In this document: piece after piece, positions 25,651-39,475 of the stretch
Position numbering within the stretch: position 1 is the first letter of the stretch
How the letters are laid out: every line of letters begins with the position of its first letter
Assembly (NCBI GenBank): GCA_963691705.1
Contig: OY829538.1
Location: 80,048,781 to 80,112,780, forward strand
DNA: 64,000 nt
Source: Viola odorata
Taxonomy: Eukaryota > Streptophyta > Magnoliopsida > Malpighiales > Violaceae
Direction: 5' to 3'
Notes under the pieces: model-generated
What the model saw: the letters and a program-made list of their open reading frames with translations, nothing else
Told to the model about the DNA's origin: nothing
Database searches by the model: none
Made by a program: the position numbers and the translations under genes

Positions 25651-28600
25651 ATGGCCTCCCCCCACCTTTTCGTCAACCTTCCATCGACCTTCCCTTACTT
25701 CCTAGTCATGCAATCTCTGCACCACCACCATCACACTCCCTACCGTTTCCGCCGCCGCTTCGCTCTCTCCGCAACCGCTTCCTTTCAGTTTCCTTTTCAC
25801 AGATCGCGTGTCCAGGAACGCTGGTGCCAATCCCTTGCACTACCTCCTCGTGCTCGCGTTAAGGCTTGTGATGATGGAGATTCGTTCGGTTCGAGCGATT
25901 GGGGAAACGACGATGGAGGTTATGTGTCTTTCGCGTCTTCCAGTGATGAGGGAGAGAGCGATGGGGAATATGTTCTGAATCCGGTCGCTGATATTGATTT
26001 ACCTGCTGCCAGTGTAACGGGAAGTAATGATGCTGTTAATCTCACTGCTCATAGGCTCGGCATGATTGGGCGTGGTCGCAAAAGGCGAAGGTAAGGAGTT
26101 GTTTTGATTTCATTGTGATGTTGACCTTCGCAGCATTTAGTGTTCTGTTATTTGTCATAATAGTTTTTTTTTTTTCTGGAACTGTGAGTTGTAATACGAT
26201 TAACTGCCTCAGGCGGTTGTAGGAGAAATCATGATTCTGTTATTTGTTTAATAAAATTTGACAGAGTTACCTAATCATCGACCCTGAATTGAGAGTTTTT
26301 GGGTTAGTAGGGTTCTCGTAGTCATAGCGGCAGGGTTTTCAAAATGAAGATGGTGTTGAGAAGTTTTCAAGTAAAGATACATTGTTAAGCTTGAGGCAGA
26401 ATGGGTTAGGTTGATCTTATATGCAAATTTAGGACATCTGTTGCTCTTGCCACTTGAAACCTATTGTACAGTTGTAAAGGGTTCAAGAAATGGTGTCTCT
26501 CATGCCAAACTACGTGATGGAATCTTGTTTTTAGTGCATTTCATTATTCCGGTCTACTATGCTACTTTTCTTTTGTGATACGATACTATGTTATTTGTAC
26601 TTGAAAAAAAACATTGGTTTCAGTTAAAGGTGGAGTGAGAGAGTATCTATACCTTGTGCTTGTGAAAAAGGTTTTTGTCTTGATTGGCAAAATCTTTGAT
26701 ATTTATGGTCATGGTTTGTGTTCTTTGGATGAATTGCAACAGATTTGTGTTCTTGATATTTGAGAAGTTATATGCTATCATATTTTTTCTGATTTACACT
26801 TCAGTTTGCCATATTGATGGCCTTCTTTTCCATTTCATAGAGAATGACTTTCTTCATTTGATTGGGTTTCTTGACACCGTAATTGCAGGATAAGATATGG
26901 GAACTTTGTTAATTTTGGACTTGTGGCTTTCCTTTCTACACTTCTTGTATTTGTGGATTGGTGGGCGTGGAAGATTGTCAGACTACCACTAGCTCCCTAT
27001 TACTTGGCATGTCCATTCTTTATATCGGCAGCATTAGTATCTTTTGCGGGTTACCTTTCTGTTCCATTACTCAATGATTTGAGGGTTCATCAAGTCATCA
27101 AGAAAGAATTACCAATTAATCATTCCAAAAAAAGAGCTACCCCTACAATGGGTGGCTTGTTTTTTATACCAATTGGTGTAGGTGTTGCTCAATTTTTTGC
27201 CCGATCTTCTGTTGAAGTTTTGGGAGCTGTGGTGGCAACTCTGGCATTTTCTGCAATTGGCTTATTAGATGACATTTTAACTCTCATAAAGAAAAATGGT
27301 AGTGGGTTATCAGCATGGATAAAGTTATCTTTACAGGTAATTTTGTTGCTATAAAAGGTCCTGTGTGTTAAATATTTTATGTTTCAACATGCTACCTAAT
27401 GATAAGCATTTCATCTGTACAGGTGGCGGTTGGAATCATCTTTTTTGTTTGGTTGCAGACTGCGAGTATATCATCCCCCTACAGCATGTATACACTCTTG
27501 TAACTATCTGATCAACATTTATTGATGGTAACTCACGTTATCTATTCTTGTTGAATAGTTTACAAGAGAATGATAGGTTTTCTTATATGATTCAGTCACT
27601 GAAATTTTAGTATTTTTGCTAGAGATTCAATGCTCGCTGGCTATTTCTTATTGTCTATTTTTCTGGGCTTTAAAATTTAAAGAGAATGTTGACCCCCTAA
27701 CCTTAGCATGCTAAGGCATAAATGAGCTGTCTCTATGATAGGGAAATCTTTTTGGAATGGAAGCTCCTTGAAAAGGAGAAGAAAAATAAGTGAGCAATGA
27801 TCCTTCAAAACAATTTTGCAACTTAGAGAGCGATTGTTTCCCTTTCTTAAAACATAAAAGTAGAAAAATAAGAGAACTTTATTCTTGGTAGATGACAGTT
27901 TATAAATTCTAACTCTGACATACTAAAATCATGGTCAAGTGGAGCTCAGTTGATATTTACTGTGTGCTCAAAAGAGAAAGAATGAGCGCGGTATGACTTG
28001 TTAGTTTTCCAAATCCATAATTATATCAAGGCGTAACATTTTTTCTGCTCCAAATGTACAGTTCTTCATTCACTCTTCGGGAAAGGAAAAGAAAAAGTGA
28101 AAAAAAAGATTGCCTAAAGCACACTTTTGAAACTTCCTCAAATGCTTTATTCTTGTAGATTATTGTAGGAATTGCCTGTTAAATAATACAAGAACCAACT
28201 TCTTCACTTGTTAATCGTAGAAAGTGCAACATACTGATAGTTAAAAGGTGTCATGTAGTGAAATTAACTGTTCCTGTCTGATTTTCCTCATCCATTTGTT
28301 GTTTGTAATGCAGGAAAATGTTGATACCTCTACCTGCATCGTTGGGCCTCGTCTACCTAGGAAACAGTTATATACTATTGACTTCTGTTTGTTTTGCTTC
28401 CATGGGGAGTGGAGTTAACTTAACTGATGGTCTTGATGGGCTAGCTGGTGGGACTGCTGCACTGGCTTTTATTGGGATGTCAATTGCTGTTCTACCAATA
28501 TGCTCTGGTTAGTACATATATAATTGAGCTTACTATAATTAGAAAACTGGTATTTCTGCTAAAGATTGTGAACATGACAGACAAAAGTTATGTTTTGGGT

Positions 28601-29496
28601 TTCCGTTTGATCCTTTTCAAACAAAGAATGTGCAGTTAATTGGGTGGAAGACCAGTTGGTCAAACCTGCTTTAAAAGTGTGGATGTGAGAAGAACGTGAT
28701 TGTAGTTTTGAACCATCCTATACATCCCTTTAAAATGAAATTAGGCAAATTTACATCAAGTTAGTCACCATGCCTGGATTGCACGAATGCATTTGCACGA
28801 TGCAACTTAACTTTTCAGACAAAGTACTAACTTATACTCTGATATTCCGAACCAGAGCTTGGCATATTCGGATCATCAATGGCAGGGGCATGTGTTGGTT
28901 TTCTGTTGCATAATCGTCACAAGGCTTCCATTTTTATGGGAGATACAGGGTCCCTGGCATTAGGTGGAGCGTTGGCTGCAATGGCTGCTTGTACTGGAAT
29001 GTTCTTCCCATTGTTTATTTCTTCAGGAATCTTTGTCTTGGAAGCATCATCAGTCATTATGCAGGTATATAGGTTCTGACGCTTTATACCATCCATTGTC
29101 AACTAGAAGTGTTTGTTAGAACACTGAAAATTCTAATCATGAAGTTTAGACATGCATTTTGAACTCTTGTTCGTTCATCTTTAGCACGATTTATCCGCAC
29201 AAGTTTCATTGTCTTTTCTAGTAAATTTCTTTAGATTTGATTTGCATATTGCTGCTGCTGCGAATGAAATGTGATTTCATCATCCTGTCAACTCACGCGA
29301 GTTTGTGTTTTAGGTACTGTACTTTAAGACAACCAAGCGCTGGAGTGGAACTGGGCACCGATTGCTCCGTAGGGCTCCTTTACATCACCACTTTGAATTA
29401 TGCGGGTTCAAGGAACCAGTCATCGTTGCCAGTGCATATGTCATATCTGGATTATTGGCATTATTTGCGGGGTATGTGGGTCTGATATCAGCATAG
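25651..29496 (+). CDS. MRAY: Plastid phospho-N-acetylmuramoyl-pentapeptide transferase homologue (MraY, translocase I)
   Basis: The homologue of bacterial MraY, which moves phospho-MurNAc-pentapeptide onto undecaprenyl phosphate to make lipid I in peptidoglycan synthesis. Six exons (25651-26090, 26889-27336, 27423-27487, 28314-28507, 28856-29064, 29314-29496) give 512 aa. Residues 1-146 are a Ser/Arg-rich presumed chloroplast transit peptide with a five-histidine run, then an acidic linker. The membrane domain keeps family signatures: [10 protein letters not shown] (227-236), the Asp pair LLDD (274-275), NLTDGLD (353-359), [12 protein letters not shown] (D412) and the HHHFE loop (476-480). 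All expected catalytic aspartates are present, so the enzyme looks functional. An initiator at a later ATG (25708) is possible. Confidence 0.92.
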
Positions 29497-30150
29497 ATAT
29501 CAAATCAGTCTCTTGATTATTTAGTTTTCCCAAATCATTTCCTATTTCCATTTGGATTTTTCTTTTTCAAATTAATGTAAATTGGGAAAAGCAAAAGTTG
29601 CATTTTTTAATCGGAACTTGGTTGTTTCAAGCCATAGCCTTTGGACCTAAATGCATTTTGTAATTCATTCCTACCTGCATTTTTTTATACAGCAAGGAAA
29701 TGAAACTTAAAGGATCATTATAAAAGAATTTTAAATTTTTTAGGCTCATGGCTATCACCTAAAAAGAAAGTATATAATTGATTTCAAGAAAAAAAAGGTA
29801 TATTTTTGAAGTATTTTAATGCCTTTATCAACTCCGGTTAGAAATGAGTGGTAAATGGAGGATTCAATATCGGACTATAAATCGTTGCCAATAACTAATT
29901 TAATTAGTGAAATAATTTCAAATTTTAGCTAATATTTTTTTTTAATAACTTCAAATATAATTACATAAAAGGAAGATAATTTTAAAATAATGTATCTAAC
30001 ATCACTAAGTCAACATTTAGAAATTTTGAAAACTAAAGAATTTAAAACTTCGATTGGTTATATAAAATCGTGTATATTATTTTATTTCTCCTTCTTACAA
30101 AAACAAATTTATCTTAACCAAAAAATATTAAAGCTGTAATTAACAGTCCA
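29497..30150. other. MraY 3' UTR and AT-rich spacer
   Basis: No gene or clear repeat was found. The sequence is very AT-rich to the left of the RPS14 promoter. Confidence 0.5.
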
Positions 30151-30151
30151 T

Positions 30152-30268
30152 TGGGCTCTACAACCATTTTACTTAAGCCCAAGTTAATGGGCCGTGGGTC
30201 TCCTACGTAAACAATACAAACCCTTAAAACCCTAATTCACTTACTCTCTTATAACTTTATAACCCTAA
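30152..30268 (+). promoter_or_regulatory. RPS14 promoter with site II motifs and telo-boxes
   Basis: TGGGCT at 30152-30157, TGGGCC at 30188-30193, a telo-box AAACCCTAA at 30227-30235 and a second AACCCTAA at 30261-30268 lie upstream of the ATG. Site II plus telo-box is the known signature of plant ribosomal-protein promoters. Confidence 0.75.
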
Positions 30269-30350
30269 CTCGCCAATCTCCGCTCACAACACCATTTCTC
30301 CCTCTCCTGCGGCGCAACTCGTTTCTTACTATCTCTTTCCGCATCAACCA

Positions 30351-32050
<1,700 letters not shown>

Positions 32051-33270
32051 GCTTGTGCTTTCCTTGTGGAGTGGGAATGTGTTTGTTTTGAAATACCAAT
32101 GGATAATTTTCCCTCGGGTTTTATCTGAAGTTATGTTGTTTTGGTACTAAGTTTTGACTCTTTTATATATTTCTCTACCCAAATCATTATGCATTTGAAC
32201 CCTATGTAGGAACGAACAAGAGCAATTCAAACTGGAACTTCTTTTGGTTTCAAAGTCTCGTATACATTATTTACTTATCGATATATTGCAAAGTGGTGGG
32301 GATGCTCTGGGGTTAAACTTCTCTGCTCTTGGGAACTGGTTTCCAAAATTGTCTACTGTTCTGCGCATGTTCTATTCGGTTTTTGGATACTTTATTAAAA
32401 TGTTCCAATGTTGACTTGCAAATGAATGAGTGATTTCACTGCCTTTTTTAGTCCTAAAAATCTTGTTGTTTAAGGCAAGTCAAAATAATACAAAATTGAA
32501 TGAAATTGTTTTCATCTCACTCATATGTATCCCACAACACTTCTATTATCATCCTTTTCCCTTTTTCCACTGCGTAGAAAGATAAAAAAATCGGCTAAAT
32601 GCCATTTTTAGTTCTTAGGTTTGTCAATAAGTTTGGGTTTTTCTAACTTAGAGAATTTGTTTCGAATGTGGAAAATGTTCATTTGAGCGAAATGCATCAA
32701 GAATAATAAAAAGAAAAATACATCAATGTTGTTGCGGAAATGAAGTCAATAGTTAAAACATCTTTTGATAGAGTGCTAAACATGCATCAACCGTTAAAAA
32801 TTAAAAATTCTACAGTATGTTGTTGCAGAAATGAAGGCATTTGAAGTATCTTTCATAGGTGCTTAAAATGCATCAAGAATCAAAAGAAACTATGGAAATA
32901 TAGGGGTAATAGCATAAAACATTTTGTACTATTCGCGAAAATTAAAAATCTCTCCCGTCCTTTAAAACGTCTAATACGCCTCTCTTGTACTACCTTGATC
33001 GTACAACGTATAGTCTCTGTCCAATTTAAGTAACGGACCCATTAAACTTACTTCCTACAACCAGTTTTTTTTTTCTTTTAACAAGTCACCCTTATAATAA
33101 AATTATTTTTCTTATTCCTTAATTTCTCTTTCTTTCGTTTTCTTTCTTTCTTTCTCAATTCAAACATATTTGGCTTTGTAAACAAATATTGGGTATAATA
33201 ACATAGAATTTCTTGAATCTTTTTGCTGCAATCTTCTTCTTCTTCCTCCTTTGTTTCTTCATCTTCTTCT
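32051..33270. other. RPS14 3' region and spacer
   Basis: 3' UTR followed by non-coding DNA. Two similar stretches containing TGTTGCGGAAATGAAG and TGTTGCAGAAATGAAG (near 32730 and 32821) form a short degenerate direct repeat. A single-arm MITE relic lies at 32903-32995. Confidence 0.5.
32903..32995. mobile_element. Single-arm relic related to the Mutator-like MITE
   Basis: The sequence shares GTAATAG, GTACTAT, TCTCCC and TTTAAAACGTC, in the same order, with the left arm of the element at 15954. It lacks a matching inverted arm nearby. It is probably a degraded relative. Confidence 0.45.
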
Positions 33271-33562
33271 TTTTGCTGCAGATTTGGGTTTGTGTTGGTG
33301 TCGACGATGGTGGAGAGCAGATCGGGATGGTCGGGTTTTTGCTGCAATCTTCTTCTTTTTGCTACAGATTTGGGTTTGTGTTGGTTTGGGTTTGTGTGGG
33401 TGTCGGCGATGGTGGAGAGCAGATCGAGATGGTCGGGTTTTTGCTGCAGATCGGGTTTTTGCTGCAGATCGGGTTTTTGATGCAATCTTCTTTTTGCTGC
33501 ATATTGTTGGTTTGGGTTTGTGTTGGTGTTGGTGTCGGCGAGGGTGGAGAGTAGATCGGGGA
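33271..33562. repeat. Three imperfect tandem units of ~66-124 bp
   Basis: Each unit opens with TTTTTGCTGCA and contains GGTTTGTGTTGGTGT and GATGGTGGAGAGCAGATCG. Units start near 33271, 33337 and 33439 and differ by internal insertions. The repeats keep open frames on both strands, which look like proteins but are low-complexity. They lie just before the remains of a hAT transposase gene and may belong to its leader. Confidence 0.75.
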
Positions 33563-33589
33563 AGAAATCCATATAAAAAAAATCCGATG

Positions 33590-34168
33590 GTGTCAGCGAT
33601 GGTTGAAAACCCTAAATCTACGCTAAGCCCAGCCCAAATCCCTAACGCAACCCACCCCAAATCAGAAAATTGAAAACCCTAAATCTCCAAATTAATTGGT
33701 CGCTGCCTCCGCTCAGCCTTTGCTCATCACGCCTTCTCAGCCTCTCAAATTAATCGGTATTTTGCAATGCTTTTCAATTTATGCAATCTCGTCTATTTTG
33801 CAATGCTTTTCAATTTATACAAAACTTTTGACCTCAACTGGTTGTATTAATATTTTTTCCGCAGATATGGACAAATATGTTAATTGTATAATATTAATTT
33901 TTTTTTTACAGATATGGATAAATATTTGATTAAACCATCTACTCAAGCACCATCGATATCATCAAATGTTGGTCTAAATGAAAGTGAAGAACGACCTGCG
34001 AAAAAGTCAAAGAGATTTTTAGAAGTTGATTTGAAAATTTTTCCGGCTGATTTAGTGACGGATATAAATACTCTTATGTATTTTTTCAATTTTTCTTTCA
34101 GCTTGTTTGTCTTTTTTTTTAAATACTCACAAAAAGAAAATCGGGGGCAGCTCCTGGATCCGCCACTG
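33590..34168 (+). mobile_element. Truncated hAT-family element: transposase first exon joined to the 3' terminal segment
   Basis: An AAACCCTAAATC-rich leader leads to an acceptor and ATG at 33914. The peptide opens MDKYLIKPST and continues with RPAKKSKRF and FPADLVTD, resembling the N-terminus of plant TTF zinc-finger hAT-type transposases. At about 34051 the frame passes abruptly into a non-coding segment that matches the right end of the complete element at 49974-50948 (shared AAATACTCTTA, TTTTTTCAATTTTTC, GGGGGC). The right terminus reads GGATCCGCCACTG. No left terminus or target duplication was found. Two similar acceptor-plus-start motifs (near 33862 and 33910) suggest a small internal duplication. 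Confidence 0.6.
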
Positions 34169-34174
34169 ACTGAG

Positions 34175-34981
34175 AGTACTAGTCATATTTTCAGCAGATC
34201 AGAGGGGATGGATGGGAGAACGCAACGCAATAAATGAAACACATAATTGTATGAATCCATACAGCACAGCAGCATCCAAACAATAAATGTCAGGTCCTCA
34301 CCTAGTCACCTGTGTGTTTTTTTTTTAAAATGGCCCATACTTGTCACCTATCTCTATCGTATTAAATGCTAAATTCAATTATTCAACCTCATATGTCTAT
34401 TTTGGATGTCATGACCAATGAATGTTGTGGAAATGGTGAGTGAAAACAAGTCACGAAATGATAATTTTAAGATAAATCAAATTTCAACTTAAATAAACTC
34501 GAATATGTTGAGCCACTTTTAAAAGGCATTCAAATTTTAATCTTCAAAATTATCCCCTTAAATTAGAATTGTCAATTCATTAATATAAACAAATTAAACA
34601 TCATTAAGTGTAATTTATCCTTTTGAAAAGTCACCAAAAAGATTTGTAGTGAGCCAGTTAAATCAAAAGTTATTTTTAATGGCCAAAGCGTGGAGTTTGA
34701 ATAACTTGAATTCAAATTCATGTTGGTGTTTTATTTTCAGCGGACAATCTAAGTTACATGTCTATTGACAATAAAATATAAGTGTTATATTTTTTAGATA
34801 ATTTTTTTTATAGATATTATAATTCAAAATGATAAAATTTTAACACATTATTAGATAAATTAAAAATCTCATATGTATAAGCAAATTCCACAAATCCACT
34901 TTCCCTCCATTAATAAATAAATATTGTTTTCACTCATCCAATTTGATGATGCCGACCTCTCTCCCAATTCCCCTCGGATTT
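34175..34981. other. AT-rich spacer, no gene recognised
   Basis: No open frame or repeat with support was seen between the hAT relic and the inverted-repeat element upstream of CYP710A. Confidence 0.5.
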
Positions 34982-36071
34982 ATGGTACCACGGGATCCTT
35001 AACGTTATTATTTTCATTTTATTTGATTCCTAACAGCAACTTTTGTTCAATTTAATTCCGAACATTTACTTCATTAGTTGCCCGGGATCCCTATTGTCAT
35101 AACGGAGTCTAACGGCCGTTATCTATCAATATTTTAATATTTTTTATGAAAAGTAACCTAACGTTGGCCCCACCTTACCAGAGTGGACGTATTTTGACGG
35201 AAACACAAATTTTTTTATTTATTTTTATTTTCTAATTTCCTACTCCTTTTCTTGTCCTTTTTTTCAAACGGCTAAAATTAATTCCAGAACCAATACTTAA
35301 TCTGCAAAAACCAATAACCCAATTTGTAAAATCAAAATACCCAATCTATAATTAATCAAAAAACCAACCCCCTACAATTTCAAACCTCTACAATTAATCA
35401 AAAACCCCACTGCCCAATCCCCTCCTCAACCAGCCGAAACAAACACCATAGCCACCAACACAAATCCGCCCACCAACCACCGCCGGTCAATCACCACCAA
35501 CCAAATCAAAACTGCCAAAATCAATTAAAACCCATCTCCCTGCAAATTAAATCAATCCTGATCTCCTCACCTGAAACAGACAAGCATGGTATCTTTTTGT
35601 TCTGTTGGGTGGAGGAAGTCGTGACACTGTTCCACAGACAAGCGCTTGGGAGAGTTCGACGTTAGTGAAGATGAGGACTGGGTTCGACATTGATGAAGAC
35701 AATTTTATAATTTTAAGTAATTAGTTAATTTTAATTAATTGGTTAGTTAGTTCATAAGTATTCAAGTTATATTAATTAATTAGGATAAAATGTCCATTTT
35801 AGTATTCAAGTTTTGTGGGATCCGTACTTAAAATTTAACGATTTGAAATCAGTAACGGACGTTTACGGCCATTGACGGACTTCATAAAATTTCTTTGAGA
35901 AGTTGGTGAGGTGGTTCTCGCAAACTGATAGATAACGGCCGTTATGTTCCGTTATGATAATAGGGACCTGGGCAACTAACGAAGTGAACGTTCGAGATTA
36001 AATTGAACAAAAATCGTCATTAAAGACCAACTAAAATGAAAATAACAACGTTAGAGATCCCGTGGTGCCAT
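34982..36071. mobile_element. 1.09-kb non-autonomous DNA transposon with ~147-bp terminal inverted repeats
   Basis: The left arm (34982 to about 35129) and right arm (about 35925-36071) are inverted copies. Shared blocks include ATGGYACCACGGGATC, TTGTTCAATTTAAT, GTTAGTTGCCC and AACGGCCGTTATCTATCA. The interior is non-coding, with a CCACC-rich stretch near 35430-35500, so no transposase is present. Superfamily is unknown because no clear target duplication was found at either edge. The right end stops 7 bp before the CYP710A TATA box, so the element supplies all the DNA just upstream of that gene's core promoter. Confidence 0.8.
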
Positions 36072-36078
36072 CAAACTC

Positions 36079-36085
36079 TATAAAA
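36079..36085 (+). promoter_or_regulatory. TATA box of CYP710A
   Basis: TATAAAA lies about 95 bp upstream of the ATG, a normal spacing once a leader of about 65 nt is allowed. Confidence 0.7.
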
Positions 36086-36179
36086 GGCTGTGCACTACCA
36101 TCCACCTCGGGCATCTCCTCCTCCCCCTCCATAATTCCACAAAATTCTCCCATCTCCAAAAAAAATATATTCAAAATAA

Positions 36180-37727
36180 ATGACACCCATCTCTTCTTTA
36201 TCGCTATCATTGTCCTCACTCTCTTGCTCATCTCTATTCCCATTTCTAATACCAGTAGCAATCTTCTTTATTCTAATTGAGCAAGTCACGTACCTGGTAA
36301 AAAAGCGCCACTCTCCGGGCCCACTCTTCGTCCCGCCGTTCGTCGGCAACGGTTTGTCGCTCGTGTGGGACCCAAAAAAATTCTGGGAAGCTCATGCCGC
36401 CGCCAGCGCACGTTCCGGATTCTCCGTCGACTACATTCTTGGGCGGTTCATGGTCTTCATTCGCGACACCCATCTCTCCCACGTAGTTTTTGCCAACGTC
36501 AGATCCGATGCTTTTCATCTCGTGGGCCACCCTTTTGGTAAAAAGTTGTTTGGTGACCACAACATGATCTTCATGCTCGATCAAGATCACAAAGATCTCC
36601 GCCGTCGGATTGCTCCTAACTTTACACCCAAGGCACTCTCCACCTACACCGCGTTGCAGCAGATCATAATCCTGAAACATTTGAAAAAATGGGAACAGTT
36701 ATGCCCCTCCCGCCACGACGCACAGAATCCTATCTCGTTACGTCTCCTAGCTCGTGACTTGAATCTCGAAACGTCTCAAACCGTTTTTGTGGGCCCCTAC
36801 CTGGGAGAAGAGGAGAGGGAACGGTTCAGATCCGATTACTATCTGTTCAACTGCGGCATCATGAGCCTCCCCATCGACCTCCCCGGTTTCACTTTCCGAA
36901 ACGCCAGGCTCGCCCTCCAGCGGCTGGTCAAAACGTTGACTTCCTGCGCCGAGAAGAGCAAGAAGAGAATGGAGCGAGACGAGGAGCCGACTTGCCTCAT
37001 CGATTTTTGGATGCAAGAGACCGTGAGGGAAATCTCCGCCGCGAAATCCTCCGGCGAACCTTCTCCTCCGCCGCACTCCCGCGACTCCGAGATCGGCGCT
37101 CACCTCTTCGACTTCCTCTTTGCAGCGCAGGACGCCTCCACGTCGTCACTCCTCTGGGCGGTTGCTCTCCTTGACGCTCACCCGGACGTGCTGGCGAGAG
37201 TCCGGGATGAAGCTTCGAGAATCTGGTCGCCGGAGTCGGACTCCTTGATCAGCGTGGAGCAACTGAGGGAGATGAAGTACACGCAGGCGGTGGCGCGTGA
37301 GGTTGTGCGCTTCCGTCCGCCGGCCACATTGGTGCCGCACGTCGCGTCATGTGATTTCCCGTTGATGGAATCTTTCACGATTCCTAAAGGGAGCATGGTG
37401 TTCCCGTCAGTTTACGAGAGCTCGTTCCAAGGATTTACGGAACCGGACCGGTTCGACCCGGATCGGTTTTTGGAAGGTAGGCAAGAGGATCAGGTGTTTA
37501 AAAAACATTTCTTGGCGTTTGGGGCTGGTTCCCACCAGTGTGTGGGTCAACGGTACGCGTTGAATCAGCTGGTGTTGTTCATCGCGATGTTCTCTATTCT
37601 GATTGATTTCAAGAGGAACATAACGGACGGCTGTGATGATGTTGTTTATAATCCTACGATTATTCCCAAAGACGGGTGTAGTGTGTTTATGTCTAGACGT
37701 GCGCCCGGTATCCGGACCTCTGTCTGA
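36180..37727 (+). CDS. CYP710A: Cytochrome P450 CYP710A, sterol C-22 desaturase
   Basis: An ER-anchored P450 that adds the C-22 double bond to sterols, converting beta-sitosterol to stigmasterol. It is a single uninterrupted reading frame of 515 aa, about the family length. It has an N-terminal membrane anchor ([20 protein letters not shown]), proline region [13 protein letters not shown], family-typical [12 protein letters not shown] and [15 protein letters not shown], the I-helix region [13 protein letters not shown], an ExxR motif (EVVR), [13 protein letters not shown], and the haem loop [11 protein letters not shown] with Cys454. No intron is present, as usual for CYP710A. GC content is clearly higher than in the surroundings, especially in the 3' half. 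Confidence 0.95.
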   Translation: MTPISSLSLSLSSLSCSSLFPFLIPVAIFFILIEQVTYLVKKRHSPGPLFVPPFVGNGLSLVWDPKKFWEAHAAASARSGFSVDYILGRFMVFIRDTHLSHVVFANVRSDAFHLVGHPFGKKLFGDHNMIFMLDQDHKDLRRRIAPNFTPKALSTYTALQQIIILKHLKKWEQLCPSRHDAQNPISLRLLARDLNLETSQTVFVGPYLGEEERERFRSDYYLFNCGIMSLPIDLPGFTFRNARLALQRLVKTLTSCAEKSKKRMERDEEPTCLIDFWMQETVREISAAKSSGEPSPPPHSRDSEIGAHLFDFLFAAQDASTSSLLWAVALLDAHPDVLARVRDEASRIWSPESDSLISVEQLREMKYTQAVAREVVRFRPPATLVPHVASCDFPLMESFTIPKGSMVFPSVYESSFQGFTEPDRFDPDRFLEGRQEDQVFKKHFLAFGAGSHQCVGQRYALNQLVLFIAMFSILIDFKRNITDGCDDVVYNPTIIPKDGCSVFMSRRAPGIRTSV

Positions 37728-39475
37728 AATACTCTCATCCGGTTCGCGCTATTCTTTCGACTTGGAATAATTAGTCGGTTCATCCTCACCGTTGAAAAAG
37801 AAAAACATGATTCCCGAGTTGATTGATAATCATATAGTAGCTACCTAGTATTCAGGGATAGGTTGCACAACGACAACTGCACCAATCTCATTTATTTATC
37901 TCCTATGATGTCGGATCTACCATTCAAAAATTAAGAAACGATCGAGATCGGTATCAAAGATTCAAAAAACCAGCCTATGCTAGGGTGTGCAGTTGAGTTA
38001 TTGCTTTAAACCAAAAGTCTCAAATATATACCTACGATTGTGATAGCGATTTTTTACGTTAAGCGCGAGATAATCAAATAGTGCAGAACTCAACGCGTAA
38101 ATTAATTAATAATGTGTCATTTTAGTTTAACTAAAGAGGTGTTATGTTCAAATTTTAAGTATATAGTTGTTTTAAAATTTACAAAGAAAATTTTATCGGT
38201 TTTTAAAATCCAACCCCTATTCAAATCTCAATTAGCCAATATCCAATATAGTAATCGATAATCTAAAATAGCACATCAATTGTTAGATAGTGTGGGCTAT
38301 TGGCCATGTGACTGACCGGTTAGTCTTTTAACTAGACATTAGTGTGCAGGAAAGACCTTATTAAAGTCTCCATTTTTTAATCCAAACAAATTAATAACAA
38401 AAGTATTAATTAATTAATTATTATGTTGAAAAACTGTTTTCCACTCATTTTCTTTCCTCTCCATCCTATTTTCCTAAAAAAAAAATCCAACAGAAACATT
38501 AAAAAGTAGTGCACCAATGGCTTAGATTTGGGAACTTCAACTTTGTTGGATTATCAATGTGGTCATAAGACAGAAACCTCAGAACTGCAAATTAAGATTC
38601 CCCAGTTCTTCTTGGGTAGAGAATATTCATCAGATTGGATCCTTATGTAATTATCCAATGCATGTCTGCCACCTGTCCAAATGTGTCCATTAATGGAGTT
38701 ACATATCACCAACCCGAAACAACTCATTGGGGCATATATAGTCTACGATTAATACACACCAACCAGGAGGCCGAAACAACTCATTGGTGTAGTTAGTTTG
38801 ATACTTTCATTACTTAAAGAGGAGATGGTAGGTTCAATTCTTATGTATGAATATACTAGCACTTATTAATTTGCTACTAGTTTTAAAAACATAAACATAT
38901 TAGTACAAATTAAAATTAAATACATAAACATTTTCAAAAAAATTATGCTACTAGTTTTTACATATAAATTACAAATTAGAATACATTTACAAATCATTGA
39001 TAATAAATAATAAAAATTGATATATATACTCATATTAGTACAAGTCGAGTACAAATTATATTAAATTATAGAAGTATGAGGTGCATGGTTACTAGTTGAG
39101 TATTACTCAAAGGAAGTAGGTATTTCATTTTTTTTTAATAAGCTGAAGATTTTTTATTCACTCCCTCAAAGGAGGAGGCAAGCAGAAGGAAAGAATGTAT
39201 ATCTAGTCGCCCCTCAACAGAGGAAGCGACTAATCAAAAGACGAAAGAAAAAACAGCCCTAAAACAACCCTAAAAAGAACCCAAACAGACTAGACTACTA
39301 TACTGGCCGACCCAAAGAAAGTAACCAGGATGGAGACAGCAACATCATTCCCAAAATGTAAGGAAAGGAATGATCATTACTTTTTAGCCACCTATACCAT
39401 AACGAGAAGCAGGTATTTCATATAAACACGTCTAATTGAATAGTTATGGAGTATTTGAAATTCAAAGTCGCGTAT
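37728..39475. other. CYP710A 3' region and spacer up to the tandem duplication
   Basis: No gene was recognised. A direct repeat of CCGAAACAACTCATTGG occurs near 38714 and 38771. The block at about 39150-39400 is less AT-rich and resembles degraded retroelement sequence, without a recognisable domain. Confidence 0.45.

Noticed and set aside
33078..33660. Overlapping 110-165-codon frames on both strands
   Set aside because: They are low-complexity translations of a tandem repeat and not a recognisable protein.
36031..37396. Several minus-strand frames opposite CYP710A
   Set aside because: They are shadows of the long GC-rich CYP710A exon.
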